This document shows, in pieces, positions 18,967-25,248 of a stretch of DNA of 25,248 nt. The notes beneath the pieces are model-generated. The model made no database searches, was not told where the DNA came from, and worked only from the letters and a program-made list of their open reading frames with translations. Within the stretch, counting starts at the first letter, position 1, and the number at the start of each line of letters is the position of its first letter. Where the stretch lies: assembly GCF_000003605.2 (NCBI RefSeq), contig NW_003109090.1:5228-30475 (forward strand). The letters are read 5' to 3'. The stretch is from Saccoglossus kowalevskii. Taxonomy: Eukaryota; Hemichordata; Enteropneusta; Harrimaniidae. Position numbers and translations under genes: made by a program.

Positions 18967-19782
18967 ATGAAAAACTATATTCTGCCACACATTATGGAGC
19001 AAGACTATTACAGAGCCATTGTACAGTCAACGTGGATCTGCATGTCATTCCTCTTTTTTGCTGTGGTATACTTCACTTCATCTCTATTATCATGGCTGTT
19101 TGTAAAACACTATCAAAAACTTACAATGAGAGAATCAGTGTTTTGGCATCTATTAGTGGTACATGCTACATACAGCATATCTGCCGTAATAATTGGAATA
19201 TGGTGCCATCAAAACGAATACAATGAATTCTTAGAAGATGTGACATCATATGCTATTCAAATCTCGCACGCTGCTTTATTGATATCTATTGGATATTATT
19301 TATTCTCCTCGCTTATGATGGTCGCAGGTGCTTTCACGTTTGGTTTTAGCAGTCCACTGTTCATCTTTCATCACTGGGTCAATCTAGTTTGCTATTTTGG
19401 CATTCTTTGCAATCAAGGTTCTCATTTTTTCATGGTATTGGCGATGAATCTTCAGATTACTTCTCCACTTTTCACATTCTCCTGGATTCTTCTTAAATGC
19501 AAAAATTCTGAATCATTTATCTGGAGAGTGAATCAAGCATTACTGATCATAGCGTTTTTATTACAACTATCAATGGAATGTTATTTATGGATGCTTATCT
19601 CGCGTCACTGGAAAGTTGTATCCAGTATGTCAAAGGGCAATTTCACATTTACTTGTTTGCCGTTATTGCTTAATTGTCTGATCACACCCTACTTAATGTA
19701 TAAGAGTGTCAAGCAGATGTTTAAACCAATCGACTGGTATCATCTTAAAGAGAAAAAACACAAGAAGCCGAAGACAGAATAA
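18967..19782 (+). CDS. CLN8: CLN8-like TLC-domain ER membrane protein, 271 aa
   Basis: CLN8 is a multi-pass ER/ERGIC protein of the TRAM-LAG1-CLN8 (TLC) family. In vertebrates it acts as an ER cargo receptor for lysosomal enzymes, and its loss causes Batten disease. Similarity to human CLN8, recalled from memory, runs along the whole length: RESVFW (55-60), the TLC His pair in FIFHHW (132-137), SWILLK (172-177), SESFIWRVNQ (181-190) and KPIDW (253-257). Hydrophobic segments lie near 22-46, 60-80, 101-126, 131-149, 152-176, 189-211 and 226-245. The C-terminus KPKTE has lysines at -3 and -5, a KxKxx ER-retrieval signal (human: KKRP). The length (271) is close to the human 286. The start follows a strong acceptor (CTTTCTTTAG, then AACATA, then ATG) with an in-frame TAG just upstream, so a non-coding 5' exon is likely. 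The coding frame has no intron. Confidence 0.88.
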   Translation: MKNYILPHIMEQDYYRAIVQSTWICMSFLFFAVVYFTSSLLSWLFVKHYQKLTMRESVFWHLLVVHATYSISAVIIGIWCHQNEYNEFLEDVTSYAIQISHAALLISIGYYLFSSLMMVAGAFTFGFSSPLFIFHHWVNLVCYFGILCNQGSHFFMVLAMNLQITSPLFTFSWILLKCKNSESFIWRVNQALLIIAFLLQLSMECYLWMLISRHWKVVSSMSKGNFTFTCLPLLLNCLITPYLMYKSVKQMFKPIDWYHLKEKKHKKPKTE

Positions 19783-19866
19783 TCATGAAAAGGACTGCTG
19801 TAAATTGCTTTAATTTTGCTAGTCAAATTTTCATGAGTGAAAATTCACTTTTGTAAAATTTTGTAT

Positions 19867-20104
19867 AATGCAATCAAATCAATGAAAATTTTGTATCTAA
19901 AAATGCAATCAAATCAATGAAAATTTTGTATCTAAAAATGCAATCAAATCAATGAAAATTTTGTATCTAAAAATGCAATCAAATCAATGAAAATTTTGTA
20001 TCTAAAAATGCAATCAAATCAATGAAAATTTTGTATCTAAAAATGCAATCAAATCAATGAAAATTTGTATCTAAAAATGCAATCAAATCAATGAAAATTT
20101 GTAG
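19867..20104. repeat. 35-bp minisatellite, 7 copies, in the CLN8 3' flank
   Basis: The unit AATGCAATCAAATCAATGAA plus AATTTTGTATCTAAA starts at 19867, 19902, 19937, 19972, 20007, 20042 and 20076. The sixth unit lost one T. Copies are otherwise nearly identical. Beginning 84 bp after the stop codon, the array probably lies in the 3' UTR. It shares the 10-mer AATCAAATCA with the 16.6-17.7 kb satellite. Confidence 0.95.
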
Positions 20105-20118
20105 CAGAAAAAATTAAA

Positions 20119-20153
20119 TGGTTTGCAGTATAACCTCTTAGTTGAACCTGCAT
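20119..20153 (-). repeat. 35-bp inverted repeat, right copy
   Basis: Exact reverse complement of 16128-16162; it begins 14 bp after the 35-bp array ends. Confidence 0.9.
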
Positions 20154-20239
20154 TTTACTGCCAATATAACAGAAATAGAGAGTTTTTATATTATTAATAA
20201 CTCAGATTTTGTGTTTTGTGACAGATGCGTTGCTATAGT

Positions 20240-20245
20240 AATAAA
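20240..20245 (+). terminator. Candidate poly(A) signal for the CLN8-like gene
   Basis: AATAAA lies 458 nt past the stop codon. A second AATAAA is at 20596-20601. Either would place the 35-bp array in the 3' UTR. The choice cannot be made from sequence alone. Confidence 0.3.
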
Positions 20246-20881
20246 ATGTTAGCGAACATCTCTTCTGTAAAAACAATCATACATCTTTTCTCAATTAGCA
20301 GCTCATCTACATTTGGGCAAGTTGGATTTTAAGACACCAAACTCATGCTGAACAATTTCTGCTGACCGTTAACAACTTCTACATATGCACATGTGCTTCT
20401 AATAGAGCAAATACAGTATTTAATATTGCTACTTTCCATTTTTATACTTATTTTGAAAGTTCTGGTTTACATATATTCTGTTAGCTGAATCTATTTTTGT
20501 TATGCTATTTTTAATCTATTTTCTGTATGTAGTTTCAAGCAAAAAAATATTTTCTAAATTTGTTGGGAATTTGTTAGTTTATAATTTCATCTCAAAATAA
20601 AAATTGTGTAGATATATATCTGGGTATTTTGAAAACTGATATTAAAATATATACATTACAAGTGAGTTGACTCAACATTTTATATATCATCTTAACAACA
20701 ACAAAATAACATTAAACAAGCTGCGTCTCGGCTGAGATAGCTCCGCTGTTAGCAATGCACATTTCAATTAAAGAACAGAAGATATCATTAGAAAATGAAC
20801 AATATGCATAGCATCAATGCTATGGGACTTCATGTTTTCAACAAGAATTCAAAAATATAATTTTTAACCATAAATGATTGT

Positions 20882-21503
20882 GGTTTTTAACAAGAAGAAA
20901 ATATCACTTTTTACCCAAAATGACAAAAAATATTCATCAAAATTAGAAAATTGAAGAAATCATCATGAAATGAACAAATTTGAGAGTGGTCCATATTTAG
21001 TATCTATATATGTAATATCAAAGCAATTGGACTTGTCGTTTTTAACAAGAAGTCGAAAATATCACTTTTTACCAAAATTACAAAAATATTCACCAAAATT
21101 AGAGAATTGAAGATACCATCACAAAATGAACAAATCTGAGAGAGGTCCACATGTAGTACCTATATATGTACTATCAAAGCAATTGGACTTGCGGTTTTTA
21201 ACAAGTTGAAAATATCACTTTTTACCAAAAATGACAAAAATATTCATCAAAATTAGAAAATTGAAGATATCATTACAAAATGAACAAATCTGTGAGAGAT
21301 TCACATGTAGTACCTATATATGTAATATCAAAGCAATTGGACTTGCGGTTTTTAACAAGAAGTCGAAAATATCACTTTTTACCAAAAACGACAAAAATAT
21401 TCACCAAAATTAGAGAATTGAAGATATGATCATGAAATGAACAAATCTGAGAGAGGTCTACCCAAGGTACATATTCACCAAGTATCAAAGCATTCAGGCT
21501 TGT
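20882..21503 (+). repeat. Core tandem repeats of the pearl-like element
   Basis: Each unit of about 155 bp opens GGTTTTTAACAAGAAGTCGA, contains ATATCACTTTTTACC, CACCAAAATTAGAGAATTGA and AGAGAGGTC, and closes with ATCAAAGCAATTGGACTTG. Four complete units lie between degraded partial units (near 20834 and 21504). Units differ from each other by roughly a tenth of positions by eye. Confidence 0.9.
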
Positions 21504-21572
21504 AGTTTTCAAGAAGAAGTCGAAAAAGTAAAACATTGACACGGACGACGACGGACAATCACTCATATGATA

Positions 21573-21603
21573 AGCTCCGCTCGACAAAGTCGACAGCGGA
21601 GCT
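21573..21603 (+). repeat. 3'-terminal hairpin of the pearl-like element
   Basis: A 9-bp stem (AGCTCCGCT/AGCGGAGCT) and a 4-bp stem (CGAC/GTCG) with an AAA loop and a two-base bulge. The last CT overlaps CTAA, matching the CTRR ending of Helitron 3' ends. Confidence 0.8.
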
Positions 21604-21931
21604 AAAAAACTAGTATGAATTATTAAATAGTAAACCCTTTTAACTATTCTACCTATAGGGACAACTGAAAGTAGTAATGTCATCCCATTTGTTGATCAAC
21701 AAATGTTGCATACTGTCTTGCAGAGTGCTTCCTAACATAGCAACTGACCCACAATAATATTAAGTTTTCCTTTTCTTTTGTCACCAATTCCTTGCTGAAT
21801 TTTTATTTTTTTATTTTCCTGTTGTTTATACGTTTATATTTTTTAGGTGTATTATATTTGGACAAAGACAATCAAGATATATGTATTAAAACCTGAAACA
21901 TGCAGATTCTGTTTTCAAATTTAGGAAAACC

Positions 21932-22099
21932 ATACTGCAAAATCATTAGAATTTTCACTGATACTTAATTTCAATATTTTATAACAGATTTTCCAGCAAA
22001 ACAATACTATGTGTTCAAATGTTTCTAATTTAGCAGAATTCACTTCACGCAAAAATAGCGAGATTAAAAATCATTGAGAGATTAATGAGTTTACAGTAT
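21932..22099. mobile_element. 168-bp MITE-like element with 17-bp inverted repeats
   Basis: ATACTGCAAAATCATTA (21932-21948) pairs with TAATGAGTTTACAGTAT (22083-22099) with two mismatches. Its TACTG...CAGTA ends resemble those of the 11894-12101 element, suggesting a common family. A similar interior (TTTTCACTGATA) appears at about 9763. Confidence 0.55.
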
Positions 22100-22372
22100 T
22101 CGTAAAATAAAGTTTACAAACAACAATTACTCACTATTAACGTCCGACATCTGCTATTATTATGATATTACTTTCAATAAATTACTGTTACACATCTGTA
22201 TTAATATTACTTAATGATGACATCAATTTCTATACATTAAGTTGAGCCCTCATCTGAGCTAAGACCTACTTGATTTAAATTGTCAGCAGTAACATTCTGA
22301 AATGAAATGAGTTTAGGGAGCAGCCAGAAATTGTTATCTGTTTTAAATCAAGCTTGACTAGAAAGAATGTAT

Positions 22373-22514
22373 CATATTTTCTCTATTAGAATCACTTTTC
22401 AGCAAATATAAACCAAACATTGCGTTTATTTTATACTGTATCATTTTATATAACATATTTTGACCAAACAGATACACCTTTGTCATTTATATACACCACT
22501 AATAGAGAAATATG
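22373..22514. mobile_element. 142-bp MITE-like element with about 16-bp inverted repeats
   Basis: CATATTTTCTCTATTAG at the left pairs with CTAATAGAGAAATATG at the right with one extra T. The CTCTATTAGAA end resembles the TTAGAAGCACAT ends of the 17829 element and the solitary end at 20388-20413 read in reverse. Confidence 0.55.
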
Positions 22515-22540
22515 TTACTATGGGATATAATCTACAGTCA

Positions 22541-22622
22541 AACCTGTGGATAGCAACCACCTAAGGAACTTCATTAAAATGGTCTTTATAGACAGGTGTT
22601 CTTTATATTGAGGTTGGATTAT
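22541..22622. repeat. Transposon-end-like segment related to the 43-bp array
   Basis: ACAGTCAAACCTGT resembles the termini of DNA transposons that are common in invertebrates. It is followed by GGAACTTC, TGGTCTTTATAGACAGGTG and TTCTTTATA, which correspond to a single divergent unit of the 43-bp array 190 bp downstream. Confidence 0.45.
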
Positions 22623-22810
22623 CTTTTATGGATTTCCAACTCATACAGTTGACATTAATATTTGTCTAAAAAATAATGAGATGACACTATGGCAACAAAA
22701 ACACTTTTCTTTGAGTTGATAAAATTAAAAATTGCTAATTATTATTTTGGTCTCTAAACAAAGGCAAATTAAACAAAATTAGGTAGTTACACTTAGACCG
22801 ATGTGGTTTC

Positions 22811-23258
22811 AAGTAGTCACTATAGACAGGTGGTCTTAATACAAAGGGACTTCAAGTGGTCACTATGGACAGGTGGTCTTTATACAAAGGAACTTCAAGT
22901 GGTCACTATGGACAGGTGGTCTTTATACAAAGGAACTTCAAGTGGTCACTATGGACAGGTGGTCTTTATACAAAAGGACTTCAAGTGGTCACTATGGAAT
23001 GGTGGTCTTAATACAAAGGAACTTCAAGTGGTCACTATGGACAGGTGGTCTTAATACAAAGGGACTTCAAGTGGTTACTATGGACAGGTGGTCTTAATAC
23101 AAAGGGACTTCAAGTGGTCACTATGGACAGGTGGTCTTAATACAAAAGGACTACAAGTGGTCACTATGAACAGGTGGTCTTAATACAAAGGGACTTCAAG
23201 TGGTCACTATAGGCAGGTGGTCTTAATACAAAGGGACTTCAAGAGGTAACTATAGACT
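22811..23258. repeat. 43-bp minisatellite, 10 full copies plus a partial one
   Basis: The unit AAGTGGTCACTATGGACAGG plus TGGTCTTTATACAAAGGAACTTC (or TTAATACAAAGGGACTTC) keeps an exact 43 bp period from 22811 to 23240, with a partial eleventh copy. Because 43 is not a multiple of three, the array is open in more than one frame over several units; the predicted repetitive peptides are artefacts. Confidence 0.95.
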
Positions 23259-25213
23259 GATTTTCTTTCGAAAGTTACTCAATGATGCATGGTTGAGTTT
23301 TAAAAATAAATCACAAGATCTTTTACTCTTCTATGGTATGTGTGAATTCAAAATACATAGATTGATTACTCTGCACAATTCAGATATGGTAATTTTGAAA
23401 GACAGCTCAAAACTAGCTAAATATTTCAGACTAAATATTTCCAAGTATCAAGTTTTTTACCTAAATTATATAACAAACATTTTTGTTTAAAAAAGAGAGA
23501 ATTGAAGATATTTTCTTGTACGATCACCTATATGAACAGCCCAGCTGTCATGATGACATGGAGGTAAAAAGAAAGTTTCTAATGGCTGATGGAATAATAA
23601 CAAAACATTTTATAATGTTGTCATAGCACACTGCTTGTTCATTGGCTGGTTTAATAGTTGGATTCAACTGACATTAAAATTTCTAAATATTTCTAAACAT
23701 AGTTAAACTCTTATCGTACCCTGGTAGTTTGTTTCAATATGAATATGCATTGTCATAATTATTTTTGAATACAAACAAGTTTTAGGATTGAAACTGCAGT
23801 GTGAAAGCAGTCTACCAAAAGATCTTGATTGATGTAAATATCTTACAAAAACATTGGTGCCTAATTTGTTTAATTATTTTAAGTGACATAATTTCCAGTT
23901 GGCTGAACAGGATGAAAATTGGTAGTTGCATGCATTTTTTTATTCATTCATAGCACATATTGGGGACAGAATATATGTGAGAAGGTACAAAATAAGAAAA
24001 GAATAGGTGAAAATAATTCAATGTATTGTTGTTATAGTTTCTGTGTGATTTAGTTATAGTTTATTTAAAATCTATTATTGTATTGAATGTGTAGTTTAAT
24101 TGTTATTTATTTTAAAAAGCTTTAATACAGAAAATACCAAAACTGAAATGTCAGATTTCATTAAAGATGTACTAAAGCATTATTCTATTCTAATCTATTT
24201 ATAGAGAGCAGAAATTCTGTTTGGGGGGGGGGGGGGGTATAATTCATATTGGGAGCAGAATAACTACACATATTGGGAACATAAAATTAGCATGTCTCTG
24301 TATAATTCAAGCACAGTATTATAAAAGCTCTATAATTGTGTTCTAATAGCTGTCACTTAGAAGGTGACTACTGGCCAATTAGCCTTGTCCATAACAACTC
24401 AATGAAAATGATGAATTTTTGATACCGATTGTGATACCGATTTCCATACATACAATTGCAGATGAGGTTCCTAATTTAAAAAACACTGGTGTTTCCTTCA
24501 GAACAGCCAATCACAAAAAATATAATTTAGTAAAATTTCTTTTTAAAAACTTTTTGATTGCAACAAAGTTTCCAGCCAAAATCTTGGTGCAACATTTGTA
24601 CACATTTTTGTATAGTTTTCCATAATTTTGTTAATTTCAGACAAAATGAATATTATTCCTTATTGTCAACACTTCTTGATAACAAACAATTAGAAAAAAA
24701 TATTTGGGTTTTATTTGTGAATGACAGAAGTTGACTTGAAATTTCTGAAGTCTAAAAATACAAGTTAATTGTTGGGTAGCACAAATTAATGACAGAAATT
24801 AATTACCCGGTAGTATAAGAAAACACTTCAAATGTAAAATTTTCTCCTAGAAATCACACAAATAAAAGGCTTTGAATGGTTGAATCTCCAAAGGGAAAAG
24901 AAAAAGCTCAGTGGTACATGTATGCCCTAGCCTGATTGAAATAATTTTAATGGCATTAAAAGTGGTTTGATTTAGACACTTTTGTTTGATGGTTCATTTT
25001 TCGCAAAGTGGATGAATTGTCATAACTTTCATTATACCTGTGCAGGTTCAAGGGAGTCATACTTAGAAAGAGATATCCTATATGAGATAGAATTAGCTCT
25101 ATTCAATAAAGGATGGGATTAGGAAAACTCTGTGCCTTGAAGCAGAGCATAGAAATAGTGTGCCAACTCAACAAGAAAATTGATACAAATAGATTCTAAG
25201 AAATCAATGAAAA
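23259..25213. other. AT-rich non-coding spacer
   Basis: No gene or element is supported. A 15-nt G run (24223-24237) could form a G-quadruplex or be an assembly-sensitive homopolymer. Open frames at 23293-23490 and 24419-24625 show no coding character. Confidence 0.5.
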
Positions 25214-25248
25214 AAACAAGCAGCCTATCGGCTGAGATAGCTCCGCTG
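25214..25248 (+). mobile_element. 5' end of a second pearl/HINE-like element, cut by the window
   Basis: AAACAAGCAGCCTATCGGCT followed by GAGATAGCTCCGCTG matches 20714-20748 with four substitutions and no indels. The window stops exactly at the end of the conserved AGCTCCGCTG motif. Confidence 0.8.

Larger units (their letters stand above)
20714..21605 (+). mobile_element. Pearl/HINE-like non-autonomous Helitron (Helentron) derivative
   Basis: Layout in order: a 5' end (AAACAAGCTGCGTCTCGGCT) with subterminal AGCTCCGCTG (20739-20748); a unique left part; four core repeats of 154-156 bp starting at 20882, 21037, 21193 and 21347 plus partial ones; a short ACGG/ACG tract (21538-21557); and a 3' hairpin AGCTCCGCT-CGAC-AAA-GTCG-AC-AGCGGAGCT (21573-21603), with CTAA at 21602-21605. 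The subterminal 5' motif is complementary to the hairpin arm. This is the known architecture of molluscan pearl elements and HINEs. No Rep/helicase is encoded. The 5' boundary is set by comparison with the second copy at 25214. Confidence 0.8.

Noticed and set aside
18915-19226. Overlapping plus-strand frame at the CLN8 exon
   Set aside because: It is a shadow in another frame of the CLN8-like coding sequence and starts within the intron.
22803-23097. Repetitive Trp/Lys-rich ORFs (SSGHYGQVV-type)
   Set aside because: The 43-bp array is read through in different frames; there is no start context or unique sequence.
24223-24237. G15 run as a regulatory G-quadruplex
   Set aside because: A bare homopolymer in AT-rich spacer gives no functional evidence and may vary through slippage or assembly error.

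Overview
The window looks like AT-rich invertebrate nuclear DNA, most likely from a mollusc (probably a bivalve). The clues are eukaryotic splice sites and AATAAA signals, many minisatellites, TACATGTA-rich spacers, and a pearl/Helentron-like element built from a core of about 155 bp repeats, an ACGG tract and a terminal hairpin. There is no prokaryotic gene organisation. The species is inferred, not shown.

Coding content is sparse. The one confident gene is a CLN8-like TLC-domain membrane protein on the plus strand (18967-19782). Its 271-codon reading frame has no intron and begins 6 nt after a strong 3' splice site. On the minus strand, a set of splice-bounded, phase-compatible open segments runs from about 15.47 kb down to 2.3 kb: 15353-15471, 14316-14401, 13318-13347, 11757-11824, 11671-11696, 10804-10948 and 2297-2464. 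I read this as one unrecognised gene of roughly 213 residues, or as pieces of two genes. A CpG-enriched block with a perfect TGACGTCA site (about 14.93-15.83 kb) would lie between this gene and CLN8. It may be a shared head-to-head promoter.

The rest is mainly repeats. Tandem arrays: 56 bp unit (1-415), 30-36 bp (2591-3167), 60 bp almost perfect (5678-6143), interleaved 26/23 bp (14628-14837), about 20-40 bp AATCAAATCA-rich satellite (16560-17712), about 150 bp degenerate (18000-18640), 35 bp (19867-20104) and 43 bp (22811-23258). Mobile elements: a complete 1298 bp element with about 225 bp terminal inverted repeats and perfect 10 bp target-site duplications (6606-7903, Mutator-like), which carries a CpG-rich internal cargo; several short TA-flanked inverted-repeat elements; a pearl/HINE-like element (20714-21605); and the first 35 bp of a second copy of it cut by the window end.

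The most interesting points are the long-TIR element with exon-like or ORF cargo inserted in the putative minus-gene intron, the CLN8-like protein with a KxKxx-type ER-retrieval ending, and the unrecognised minus-strand gene. All calls are by eye; no similarity search was run.
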